Below are positions 7,937 to 16,294 of a stretch of DNA of 37,045 nt, in pieces. Under the pieces are notes generated by a model. The model saw only the letters and a list, made by a program, of their open reading frames with translations, searched no databases and was not told the origin of the DNA. The position numbers and the translations under genes are program-made. The DNA lies in contig NZ_MBSS01000028.1 of NCBI RefSeq assembly GCF_001695855.1, positions 1 to 37,045 of the forward strand. Direction: 5' to 3'. The DNA comes from Ensifer sp. LC163 (GTDB lineage Bacteria; Pseudomonadota; Alphaproteobacteria; Rhizobiales; Rhizobiaceae). Numbering within the stretch: the stretch's first letter is position 1; each line of letters begins with the position of its first letter.

Positions 7937-9366
7937 CGCACCGATCCCATCGACCGGTTGTGGCAATCATAGGCGGGGGATTTACCGGCGCGGCGCTTGC
8001 GGCCAACCTCGCCAGGAACACGGCCGGACGAGCGGTCGATATCGTCGTCTTCGAGCCGAGGGCGCGGCTAGGGGCGGGCCTTGCCTACGATACCGCCGAT
8101 CCGGCCCACCGCATCAACGTGCCGGCGGCGCGCATGAGCCTCATACCTGACGATCCTGACGATTTCCTGCGTTGGCTGGCAGCTGAAGGCGAGCCGCGCG
8201 ATGATCCGGGCGCGCTTGCCGAAGACGGCAATCTCTATCCGCGGCGCGCAGTTTTCGGCCGCTATGTCAGCGATTTCATCGCTCCGCATCTGAAAGCCGA
8301 TCAGGTCCATCACTGTCGCGAACGGGTGGGTCAGATCGTCCGTATCGGCAACCAGTGGCGGGTCAACACGGATGGAGGAACTGACATACTGGCCGACATC
8401 GCCATCGTCGCCACGACTCACCCGGCACCCTGCGCTCCTCAAAACATTGCCAAAGTGCTGGCCGGTCACCCGCGATATGTCGCCGATTCGACATTGCGAG
8501 GCGCCCTGTCCGTGATCCGCGGAGACGATCGTGTCCTCGTTATCGGCAATGGCCTGACTGCTGCCGATGTCATCGCCTCGCTCAGGTGCTGCGGCCACCG
8601 CGGGCCGATCACAGCCATTTCCCGCAGAGGGTTGCGGTCGAGGGGGCACGCGACAACCGCGCAGGAGCCGTTCGGAGACTTCGTCACCGATCCGCCGCAA
8701 ACGGCCCGGTCGCTGCTGCGCCGGGTGCGCATCGCGCTGCACCAGGCCCCTGCGGAGGGGCGCAGTTGGCACGCCGTCTTCGATGCTTTGCGCACCCAGG
8801 GTGGTGACATCTGGCGCGCACTGCCTGTTGCGGAACGGAAACGACTTGTTCGCCACCTGCGTCCCTATTGGGATGTGCACCGCTTCCGCGTGGCGCCGCA
8901 GATCGACGCTGTCATTGCAGAAGGGCTTGAGCATGGCGACGTGCGGGTTCTTGGAGGATCAATAGGGGGGATAGACCACGACGGCGAGACCATTGCCGCC
9001 GAGGTTCGTCACCGCCACAGCGGCAAACGCGAGCAAATGCTGTTCGACGCATGCGTGATCACGACCGGTCCGGCGCATACAGGCATTCTCAGGAGCCAGA
9101 ACTGGCTGGCCGATCTGGCAGACGCCGGCCATTTGCAACTGGATATGGTCGGCCTCGGCCTTGCCTGCGACGAACAAAGCCGCGCCACCAACCGTGATGG
9201 AAAAAGCGAGGAAACGCTTTTCATCGCTGGACCGCTGGCTCGCGGCACATTCGGCGAGTTGATGGGACTGCCGCAGGTCAACGATCATGCCATCTTCGTT
9301 GCCGATCAGGTCGCGCAACGACTGGCACGTCGATCCCGCTCCAGGGCTGCGGCGAAAACCGCCTAA
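7933..9366 (+). CDS. FAD/NAD(P)-binding oxidoreductase-like protein, COG4529 type (copy 2)
   Basis: 477 residues from a GTG at 7933 whose bases overlap the ssuD stop (GTGA), so it is translationally coupled to ssuD. N-terminal [18 protein letters not shown] gives the Gly14-x-Gly16-x-x-Gly19 motif. [20 protein letters not shown] is typical of the COG4529/NAD_binding_9 group, and [19 protein letters not shown] forms a second nucleotide site. [20 protein letters not shown] matches the signature in the paralogue at 1697. The product is likely a soluble flavoprotein. Coupling to ssuD strongly suggests a sulfonate-related job such as oxidoreduction of a substrate or product, but no activity is established that I know of. 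Confidence 0.83.
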   Translation: MTHRSHRPVVAIIGGGFTGAALAANLARNTAGRAVDIVVFEPRARLGAGLAYDTADPAHRINVPAARMSLIPDDPDDFLRWLAAEGEPRDDPGALAEDGNLYPRRAVFGRYVSDFIAPHLKADQVHHCRERVGQIVRIGNQWRVNTDGGTDILADIAIVATTHPAPCAPQNIAKVLAGHPRYVADSTLRGALSVIRGDDRVLVIGNGLTAADVIASLRCCGHRGPITAISRRGLRSRGHATTAQEPFGDFVTDPPQTARSLLRRVRIALHQAPAEGRSWHAVFDALRTQGGDIWRALPVAERKRLVRHLRPYWDVHRFRVAPQIDAVIAEGLEHGDVRVLGGSIGGIDHDGETIAAEVRHRHSGKREQMLFDACVITTGPAHTGILRSQNWLADLADAGHLQLDMVGLGLACDEQSRATNRDGKSEETLFIAGPLARGTFGELMGLPQVNDHAIFVADQVAQRLARRSRSRAAAKTA

Positions 9367-9475
9367 AGCATGTCGCGCCAAAGTGCGCAGCGGTTTTGCG
9401 ATAACGACATGCGCAAAAACAAGAGCTTAAGGCACAGTAAGCGAATCCTGGAGATCGCGACACGCTTTAACACTG
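9365..9475. repeat. Putative rhizobial intergenic repeat element
   Basis: Directly after the flavoprotein stop. It begins AAGCATGTCGCG and contains GCGGTTTTGCGATAACGACA; the arms GCATGTCG (9368-9375) and CGACATGC (9405-9412) form the base of a long imperfect stem. A second part ends near CGCGACACGCTTTAA. I recall this type of sequence recurring downstream of genes in Rhizobiaceae genomes, where short intergenic mosaic repeats are common. Only one copy is present here, so repetition cannot be shown from the window. Confidence 0.45.
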
Positions 9476-9520
9476 AGCGGGTTTCCACCTTTGCCGGGCA
9501 GGGAAGCCCGATTGGCCATT

Positions 9521-10231
9521 CTAACCTTCGTTGTGGCCCTCAAGACGCCGCGTCCAATCCTCGACCTTCCGGGTTGCCAACCGCTTTGTCGCGTAATCGC
9601 GCCAGCTCGTCGGCAGCAAATCGAGATTGGCAATCTCCTGAAGAGCGTCCTGGTTCATCGTGTCGACATAGAGATAATGCCAGAGCCGCCGGATGGACCA
9701 GGTGGGGCATCGACGCTCGACCATGACGAGGGCATCGTCAACGCAAACGCGTCCTTCCTCGATCACGCGGTAGTACCATCCGGTGCGTCCGGATTGCTGG
9801 ACACGGCGGGCCATGTCGGTCAGCCCAAAGCGCCTGTTCAGCTTCCAGCAAGGCTGCCGTCCCTGGCTGACTTCGAGCAAGGCACGCCCCAGGCGGAACC
9901 GATCTCCAACGGCAACGTCGTCTTCCGTCAGCCCGGATGTCGACAGATTTTCGCCGAACGCTCCCGGGAGATCGAGGATCGTTGCCGACCGGAGCTCTAA
10001 CCTCCACGCGACATAATGATCCGCGGGATAGTGATGCACGGCCTTCTCGATGCCGCCGTGCCGCTTGAGATCGCCCTGATGATCGCCAGCGAATCCGGTC
10101 GCCGACAGGTGCAATGTCCCGGAGACGGGCTTCTTGTCGATGCCGCTGGGCGTCCCGCGTTCGTCGATGGCGCTCAATTCGCCCACCAGCAGTGCATCGA
10201 GAGCGATCGGCTTTGCTTGGTCAGGCCGCAT
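9521..10231 (-). CDS. yiiM: MOSC-domain protein, YiiM type
   Basis: 236 residues; E. coli YiiM has 224. It has the YiiM pattern: SGIDKKPVSGTLHLSATGFA, GDHQGDLKRHGGIEKAVHHY, GENLSTSGL and the conserved cysteine Cys128 in SQGRQPCWKLNRRFG, followed by a C-terminal three-helix region containing WSIRRLWHYLY. MOSC proteins bind a molybdenum cofactor through that cysteine, and YiiM reduces N-hydroxylated compounds such as 6-N-hydroxylaminopurine. It is the last gene of an operon and its start overlaps the upstream amidotransferase end by 11 bases. Neighbouring thiol-redox genes may supply electrons or handle related damage; that link is inference. Confidence 0.88.
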   Translation of the reverse strand: MRPDQAKPIALDALLVGELSAIDERGTPSGIDKKPVSGTLHLSATGFAGDHQGDLKRHGGIEKAVHHYPADHYVAWRLELRSATILDLPGAFGENLSTSGLTEDDVAVGDRFRLGRALLEVSQGRQPCWKLNRRFGLTDMARRVQQSGRTGWYYRVIEEGRVCVDDALVMVERRCPTWSIRRLWHYLYVDTMNQDALQEIANLDLLPTSWRDYATKRLATRKVEDWTRRLEGHNEG

Positions 10232-10934
10232 GTAATTGCTCCAGCCATGCCGTCATCATCGTGCCGGCGGCGGTCGCCAGCGACGCCCCGAACTGCGCGG
10301 CATCGTCGCGAAGTTTTCCGATGTCGACGTTTGCCGCCGCTAGTTCGCAGGCATGGCCCACCAGCCATCGCTCGAACGCTGCGCCCGTCTCCGCCTCGGG
10401 GTGAAACTGAAGCCCGAGAATAGTGCTGCCGATCGAAAACGCCTGCTGCACGGTCTTTGAGGTCGACGCCAACAAAGTTGCGCCGGCGGGAAGATCGTAG
10501 GTATCGCCGTGCCAGTGCAGCATCGGCACTCCACCCAGATGGCGAAGCGGAGAAACGCGGCCAGCCTCGCTAAGGCTGATCGGCTCGAAACCGATCTCCT
10601 TGATCCCGGACGGAAAGACCGGCGCGCCGCTTGCGCGCGCAATCAGTTGCGCGCCAAGGCAGATGCCGAGGGTCGGCCGGCCTGTCTCCAACCGCGCTGC
10701 CAGCACATCGATCTCCCGCTGCAGGAACGGGTAGGCTTGGTCCTCATAGACGCCGATCGGGCCGCCGAGTACCACGACGAGGTCGGGGGCATCCGGCGCG
10801 AAATCCAGAAAATCGGCGGTTCCGACATCGCGGTACTCTATCTCGTAGCCAGTGCGGCGAAGGGGAACGGCAAAGGTGCCGAGATCCTCGAAATGAACAT
10901 GCCTGATCACCTGGGCCGATCTCAGTGTCATCAT
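10221..10934 (-). CDS. Class I glutamine amidotransferase-like protein
   Basis: 237 residues. A GATase1 domain covers most of the protein, with the nucleophile Cys92 in TLGICLGAQLIAR, the oxyanion-strand VVVLGGPIGVYED near residues 54-65, and the His178/Glu180 pair in GLQFHPEAE. Stand-alone proteins of this type are annotated as GMP-synthase-like amidotransferases or glutamine hydrolases and usually lack a known acceptor. MLHWHGDTYDLPAG is also typical. The start ATGATG at 10934 overlaps the preceding thioredoxin-like gene by 4 bases and the end overlaps yiiM, so all three are translationally coupled. No synthetase partner is seen nearby, so the physiological substrate is unknown. Confidence 0.85.
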   Translation of the reverse strand: MMTLRSAQVIRHVHFEDLGTFAVPLRRTGYEIEYRDVGTADFLDFAPDAPDLVVVLGGPIGVYEDQAYPFLQREIDVLAARLETGRPTLGICLGAQLIARASGAPVFPSGIKEIGFEPISLSEAGRVSPLRHLGGVPMLHWHGDTYDLPAGATLLASTSKTVQQAFSIGSTILGLQFHPEAETGAAFERWLVGHACELAAANVDIGKLRDDAAQFGASLATAAGTMMTAWLEQLHAA

Positions 10935-11503
10935 TTTCCTGTCTCTATTCGACGTGAAATCTCATCGGGAATTGCGCAGCCGTCAGTCGTGCAGCCGGCG
11001 AGGTCCAGCGGCGCCGTCGTTGCCGGCAGCGGTTCTGCAAGGGCTGTTGCCAGCCATGCACCAACCAGGAGATCGTCTTCGATGCCGAAGCGATGGTGGC
11101 GAACGGTTCCGTCACGGCCGATGATGATGGTCGTGGGCGTGCCGCGCATGCCGTAGCGCTGCATCGTGCTGGGTATCGGCGTCTCGGGCGATGCAGCGTC
11201 GACACCGATCGGAAAGGTCAGGCGGTATTCGTGGATGAATGCCTTGAGAGCCTCCGGCCCCATCGCCGCGTGGTGTTCGAAGACCGTGTGCAGACCGATT
11301 ACCTGAAGGTCGGTGTCGCGAAACAGGCGCTGCACGCGTTGGGTCTGCGGCAGCCCGTGTGACACGCAGGCGGGGCAAAGCATCTGAAAGGCGTGGATGA
11401 AGACGACGCGTCCGCGCAACATGCCGAGGCTGAGCGGCACAGTGGTGTTGGACCAGTTGCTGACATCCAGTTCCGGCGCCTGGTTTGGTGTAGCGGTAAT
11501 CAT
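10931..11503 (-). CDS. Thioredoxin-fold (redoxin/TlpA-like) protein
   Basis: 190 residues from the ATG at 11503, which has AGGAAT about 8 bases upstream; the frame extends to 11539 but that start is poorer. The thioredoxin-fold signature is clear: VVFIHAFQMLCPACVSHGLP with redox Cys43 and Cys46 (CPAC), then GVDAASPETPIP and the cis-proline loop RGTPTTIIIGRDGTV. A second cysteine pair, CTTDGC at 171-176 near the C-terminus, is unusual and could relay electrons or bind metal. No signal peptide is evident, so it is probably cytoplasmic. It lies 51 bases after the AhpD-like gene and overlaps the amidotransferase gene, placing it in a redox operon. Confidence 0.85.
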   Translation of the reverse strand: MITATPNQAPELDVSNWSNTTVPLSLGMLRGRVVFIHAFQMLCPACVSHGLPQTQRVQRLFRDTDLQVIGLHTVFEHHAAMGPEALKAFIHEYRLTFPIGVDAASPETPIPSTMQRYGMRGTPTTIIIGRDGTVRHHRFGIEDDLLVGAWLATALAEPLPATTAPLDLAGCTTDGCAIPDEISRRIETGK

Positions 11504-11554
11504 GAGGCCATTCCTTTGGGAGGGGCCGGGCAGGCACACCTGCCCGGCGGTTTC

Positions 11555-12103
11555 TCAGGCAGCTTCGCGCACAAGCTTGACGCCGGGGAAATCGACCGGC
11601 ACGGCCAGCGCCACGTTGACGTAGTTGGTGAAGAGGTTGAGCGCCACATGGGCGATGATTTCGACGATATCCTGATCGTCGAAGCCGGCATTGCGTAATG
11701 TCTTGATGTCGGCATCCGACACCTGGCCGCGCCTCTCTACCAGCACGCGAACAAACGAGAGCACCGCCGCCGTCTTCGGATCACTGGAGTGGCCACGCTG
11801 GGCGTCGGCCATTTCCTGCGCGGTCGCGCCGGCCTTGCGGCCAAGCGCCGTGTGGGCAGCCAGGCAATAGTGGCAATCATTGCGGTCGGCGACGGCGACG
11901 GCGATCTGCTCGCCGAGCTTGGCGCCAAGCCGGCCGTTACCGAGGGCACCGAACGAGCTCCACATGCTTGCAAGTGCTGCCGGAGAGTTGGCCACCGCCT
12001 TGAACATGTTCGGCGTCGCGCCGAAGGCCGCATGGATGTTGCCCAGCAGTTCTGCGCTGGCGCCGGTTGCCGTCTTGGGGTCAACTAGATTAATTCTGCT
12101 CAT
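11555..12103 (-). CDS. AhpD-like carboxymuconolactone decarboxylase-family protein
   Basis: 182 residues. The CMD/AhpD domain is recognised by LGEQIAVAVADRNDCHYCLA, with the CxxC pair Cys77 and Cys80, the conserved His84, and Glu65 of the proton relay. LSFVRVLVERRGQVSDADI and DIVEIIAHVALNLFTNYVNV complete the typical helical fold. AhpD-type proteins are disulfide reductases or peroxidases that support peroxide and thiol stress defence. It is the first gene of the minus-strand operon AhpD, thioredoxin-like, amidotransferase, YiiM, and follows the marR gene on the same strand after a hairpin. The ATG at 12103 has only a purine-poor region before it, so the start is inferred from family length. 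Confidence 0.9.
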   Translation of the reverse strand: MSRINLVDPKTATGASAELLGNIHAAFGATPNMFKAVANSPAALASMWSSFGALGNGRLGAKLGEQIAVAVADRNDCHYCLAAHTALGRKAGATAQEMADAQRGHSSDPKTAAVLSFVRVLVERRGQVSDADIKTLRNAGFDDQDIVEIIAHVALNLFTNYVNVALAVPVDFPGVKLVREAA

Positions 12104-12138
12104 GGTTTTCTCTTTCTATTTGCGTGGAGGGAGAAAAT

Positions 12139-12170
12139 GCCGGTCCGCCGATGGCAGTCGACGGACCGGC
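12139..12170 (-). terminator. Hairpin between marR and the AhpD operon
   Basis: Arms at 12139-12151 and 12158-12170 pair with one internal mismatch over 13 bases, with a 6-base loop; the outer part is GCCGGTCCG against CGGACCGGC. Read on the minus strand it is followed by ATTTTCTCCC. It lies 170 bases after the marR stop and 36 bases before the AhpD start, so it may be an attenuator rather than a complete stop. Confidence 0.55.
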
Positions 12171-12339
12171 GCCGACATCATCGGGGCCAAAAAAGCACGT
12201 TTGAGTGCGCTGGTTTCTTTGGTCCCGAAGAAGTTTGTCTTGGTGCAGACGTCTGCAGGCTTGGGCGTGGCAGCGCCCCGTGCATCGGTCGAAACAGATG
12301 ATGGGCGGCTGGTGTCCTTCATCGCATCTTGTCCCGGCC

Positions 12340-13596
<1,257 letters not shown>

Positions 13597-13711
13597 GGCC
13601 AAGCCTCACCGAAACGAGCGGGCAGGGACAGGCCGCTCGCAGGCGCCGCTCACCGGGCGGAAGGCGGCGCCGACCGGTGGAACCAATGCGAAGCGTTCGC
13701 GTTGGTTTCGC

Positions 13712-14263
13712 ATGGAGCAAATCGTAGCAGACATGTTTCCGCCGTCCCACATTCCTTATCAGGTCATCTTCGCGCGCATGCTTGGGTCTCTGATGATGGG
13801 CGCGCTCATCGGTTTCGAGCGCGAGGCGAAAGCCCGCCCGGCCGGGCTCAAGACGCACATGCTCGTGTGCCTTGCCGCCTGCACCTTTGCGATCATCTCG
13901 CTTGAAAGCGTCTATATGAAAGGCTTCTTCGACCAACGGGTCCAGATCGACCCATTGCGAGTCGTCGAAGCCGTCACCGCCGGTGTCGCCTTTTTGGCCG
14001 CCGGTACCATCATCTTCGCGCGCGGACAGGTTCAGGGCCTGACGACCGGCAGCAGTCTGTGGCTGGCCGGTGCCATTGGCCTCGCCCTCGGCTTTGGCCA
14101 CTGGATCATTGCGGCTTTCGCAGTCGGATCTGCCTTTCTTGTCCTCTCCGTCGTCGGCTGGCTTGAGGCCGAGGTCAAGGAAGAGACGCAGCCTGATTTT
14201 GACCGAAAAGCTGCAGAGCGTCCTGACGACAAAACTGCCCACACCCGCGAGACCGTGCGCTAG
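13712..14263 (+). CDS. MgtC/SapB-family membrane protein
   Basis: 183 residues. The MgtC N-terminal domain is visible: FARMLGSLMMGALIGFERE, then ARPAGLKTHMLVCLAACTFA, and VVEAVTAGVAFLAAGTIIFA followed by GLTTGSSLWLAGAIGLALGF. Four to five membrane helices are predicted by eye between residues 15 and 150, with a charged C-terminal tail. MgtC-family proteins act in the inner membrane in adaptation to low magnesium and modulate ATP synthase in Salmonella; SapB-type bacterial copies are mostly uncharacterised. The start at 13712 is supported by family alignment rather than a strong ribosome site. It follows pseudoazurin by 115 bases with no clear functional link. No metal riboswitch or leader was recognised upstream. 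Confidence 0.88.
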   Translation: MEQIVADMFPPSHIPYQVIFARMLGSLMMGALIGFEREAKARPAGLKTHMLVCLAACTFAIISLESVYMKGFFDQRVQIDPLRVVEAVTAGVAFLAAGTIIFARGQVQGLTTGSSLWLAGAIGLALGFGHWIIAAFAVGSAFLVLSVVGWLEAEVKEETQPDFDRKAAERPDDKTAHTRETVR

Positions 14264-14482
14264 CCTCGCACTCGCCTTTGTTTCTCAGGGCCGCCTGTCC
14301 TCACATGCGCCGACTGCGCAACATTTCGATCTACGGCACAAGCTTTGGAGTCTGGCCGCCAGCCGCGCTGGCTGTCGCGGGCTGGCTCGCAACGTCTGGC
14401 GCCTCCAGGCCATGTTGTATCTTGCAAATCGCCTCCATATGTGAACAGTATCTTTACATAAGAAAATTCTTGGAGGAGATAT
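14264..14482. other. Intergenic region upstream of the MaoC/CoA-transferase operon
   Basis: No convincing gene. GC-rich up to about 14410, then A/T-rich and promoter-like. The last 60 bases hold the candidate promoter and operator described separately and a strong GGAGGAG ribosome site at 14472-14478. Confidence 0.5.
14422..14466 (+). promoter_or_regulatory. Candidate promoter and IclR-type operator of the MaoC/CoA-transferase operon
   Basis: TTGCAA (14422-14427) and CAGTAT (14446-14451) are 18 bases apart. Directly after lies TCTTTACATAAGAAA (14451-14465), an imperfect inverted repeat containing the half-site TTTCTTA on the minus strand. Similar half-sites lie just after the putative -10 boxes at 18382-18403 and 19367-19384. 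The match is weak and the regulator is inferred to be the IclR protein at 18470. Confidence 0.35.
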
Positions 14483-14581
14483 ATGACCCAACGACCGCGC
14501 CATCGCGGCCTGGACCGCCCCACCGACAATCGCCAGCTGCGAGTGCTGGCACGAACCGGCGCAGGCTTCCCTCATGAATGA
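14483..14581 (+). CDS. Short Arg-rich leader ORF (32 residues) coupled to maoC copy 1
   Basis: This ORF has the best ribosome site of the operon, GGAGGAG 4 bases before its ATG, whereas the following maoC gene has almost none. The product is rich in Arg, starting [20 protein letters not shown], with no signal peptide or recognised domain. Its TGA at 14579-14581 lies 8 bases inside the maoC start, so ribosomes ending here could restart on maoC. It may be a translational-coupling leader, an attenuating leader peptide, or a remnant of a longer gene. No terminator-antiterminator pair was seen. Confidence that it is translated is moderate; confidence in any function is low. Confidence 0.45.
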   Translation: MTQRPRHRGLDRPTDNRQLRVLARTGAGFPHE

Positions 14582-15125
14582 ATTTTCACCCACCGTCGGC
14601 GTCTCGACGACGCGCCCCTCCGACATGCCGGAGGATCACGCTGCCCTTCCCGTGTGGAATGCGGAAAACTGGTTCTACGAGGATTGGCCGGTCGGCCAGC
14701 GCATACGCTCGTTGCGCCGGACGATCTCGGAGAGTGACAGCCACCTGTTCAATACGCTGGTCGTCGACATCCATCCTTACGTCCAGGATCAGATGTTTGC
14801 CGAGCGCGAAGGCATCTTCGGCCGTCGCCTGGTGGCCGGTGCCTTCGTCTTTTCGGCCGGTCTCGGCCTCGTCGCCACGAACTGCGTCAACGCCTTCTCC
14901 TACGGGTATGACAAGCTGCGCTTCATCAAGCCGGTCTTTCTGGGCGACACGATCTACACGATCCGCACCAACATGGACAAAACACCGCGCTACAAGGAAC
15001 TCGGGCTGATCCGGGCCAGCTACCAGGTCTTCAAGAACGAGGGTGAGCTGGTGCTCTATTGCGAGCATCTGCAGACGGTAAAGTACAAGAATCCGGCCGA
15101 CTTCGTCGGCAAGACAGAGAAATAA
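14574..15125 (+). CDS. MaoC-like hot-dog-fold protein (copy 1), non-canonical active site
   Basis: 183 residues. The MaoC/hotdog signature includes [20 protein letters not shown], then [20 protein letters not shown] and [20 protein letters not shown]. Canonical (R)-enoyl-CoA hydratases have GDxNPLHxD, with Asp and His catalytic. Here the segment reads VDIHPYVQD: Asp65 is kept, the usual His position is Val70, and a His appears at 67. The protein could still be a hydratase using another geometry, or it could be a binding or thioesterase-like member. It starts within the leader ORF stop and is followed 8 bases later by a CoA-transferase gene, so it probably acts on the acyl-CoA that enzyme makes. 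A paralogue with an intact dyad is at 26339. Confidence 0.82.
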   Translation: MNEFSPTVGVSTTRPSDMPEDHAALPVWNAENWFYEDWPVGQRIRSLRRTISESDSHLFNTLVVDIHPYVQDQMFAEREGIFGRRLVAGAFVFSAGLGLVATNCVNAFSYGYDKLRFIKPVFLGDTIYTIRTNMDKTPRYKELGLIRASYQVFKNEGELVLYCEHLQTVKYKNPADFVGKTEK

Positions 15126-15133
15126 GAACAGCG

Positions 15134-16294
15134 ATGCACGAGGAAAACGAACTGCCATTGGCCGGTCTTGTCGTCGTCGACATGAGCCAGTTTCTCTCCG
15201 GTCCCTACTGCTCCCTAAGGCTGATGGACCTCGGCGCGCGCGTCATCAAGATCGAGCGCCCGGATGGCGGCGATCTTTCGCGCCGCCTCTATCTCAGCGA
15301 CACCGAGATCGGTGGCGATTCCACGATCTTCCACGCGATCAATCGCGCCAAGGAAAGTTTGGCGATCGATCTCAAGGACGAAGCGGATGTGGCGGCGCTG
15401 AAGGCGCTGCTCGCCAGGGCCGACGTCCTGATCCAGAACTTCCGCCCCGGCGTCATTCAACGGCTCGGCCTCGACTACGAAGCCGTTCGGGCGATCAACC
15501 CGCGCATCGTCTACGCCTCGATCAGTGGCTATGGGGAGGAAGGTCCCTGGGTCAAGCGACCCGGTCAGGACCTGCTGGCGCAGGCCCGCTCCGGCGTGAT
15601 GTGGTTGAACGGCGACGAAGCGCAAGGCCCGGTCCCCTTCGGCCTTGCCATTGGTGACATGCTTGCCGGCGCGGCCGCCGCGCAGGGTATTCTTGCCGGC
15701 CTCGTCCGCCGTGGCATCTCCGGCAAGGGCAGCCTGATCGAGACGAGCCTGCTCGAAGCCCTGGTCGATTTCCAGTTCGAGGTGCTGACGACCCATCTCA
15801 ACGACGGCAGGCGGCTGCCGAAGCGCTCGGATTTCCGCAGCGCCCACGCCTATTTGTCGGCTCCCTATGGCGTCTACCCGGCCAAGGACGGTTATCTTGC
15901 CATTGCCATGACGCCGATCTCCAAACTCGCCCAGCTGCTGGAGATGCCGCAACTCGCTCCCTATTGCGATGACCCATCGTCCTGGTTCTCCGCACGCGAC
16001 GAGATCAAAGCGCTGATTGCCGAGCGCATCGGCGATAACACAGTGGATCATTGGCTTGCCGTACTTGAGCCGGCCGACATCTGGTGCGCCCGCGTGCTCA
16101 ACTGGAACGAACTGCTGGAGAGCGACGGCTTCCGCATTCTCGACATGCTGCAGACCGTCAACCGCGGAGACGACGTGTCGATCCTGACCACGCGTTCGCC
16201 GCTCAGGGTCAATGGTCGCCGTGCCCAGGTCGATCGCGCGGCCCCCAGGATCGGCGAACACAGTGCATCGATCCGCGAGGAGTTTGGCCTATGA
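15134..16294 (+). CDS. CaiB/BaiF-type CoA-transferase (family III)
   Basis: 386 residues from the ATG at 15134. Family III features are present: LAGLVVVDMSQFLSGPYCS, IKIERPDGGDLSR, RADVLIQNFRPGVIQRLGLD, YASISGYGEEGPW and the catalytic aspartate Asp146 in KRPGQDLLAQARSG, followed by GLAIGDMLAGAAAAQGILAG. These enzymes move CoA between carboxylic acids through an aspartyl-CoA anhydride. The acid substrate cannot be told from sequence. It lies between a MaoC gene and a solute-binding-protein-like gene whose ATG overlaps its stop (ATGA). In other operons a MaoC and CoA-transferase pair handles unsaturated dicarboxylates such as mesaconate or itaconate, but the usual CitE-type lyase is missing here. 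Confidence 0.9.
   Translation: MHEENELPLAGLVVVDMSQFLSGPYCSLRLMDLGARVIKIERPDGGDLSRRLYLSDTEIGGDSTIFHAINRAKESLAIDLKDEADVAALKALLARADVLIQNFRPGVIQRLGLDYEAVRAINPRIVYASISGYGEEGPWVKRPGQDLLAQARSGVMWLNGDEAQGPVPFGLAIGDMLAGAAAAQGILAGLVRRGISGKGSLIETSLLEALVDFQFEVLTTHLNDGRRLPKRSDFRSAHAYLSAPYGVYPAKDGYLAIAMTPISKLAQLLEMPQLAPYCDDPSSWFSARDEIKALIAERIGDNTVDHWLAVLEPADIWCARVLNWNELLESDGFRILDMLQTVNRGDDVSILTTRSPLRVNGRRAQVDRAAPRIGEHSASIREEFGL

Noticed and set aside
6704-7966. 420-codon open frame on the minus strand opposite ssuD
   Set aside because: ssuD is unmistakable on the other strand. The antisense product has no recognisable family features.
13615-13639. Terminator after pseudoazurin
   Set aside because: CGAGCGG and CCGCTCG can pair, but the loop is long and no U-run follows, so it is only mentioned in the gene entry.
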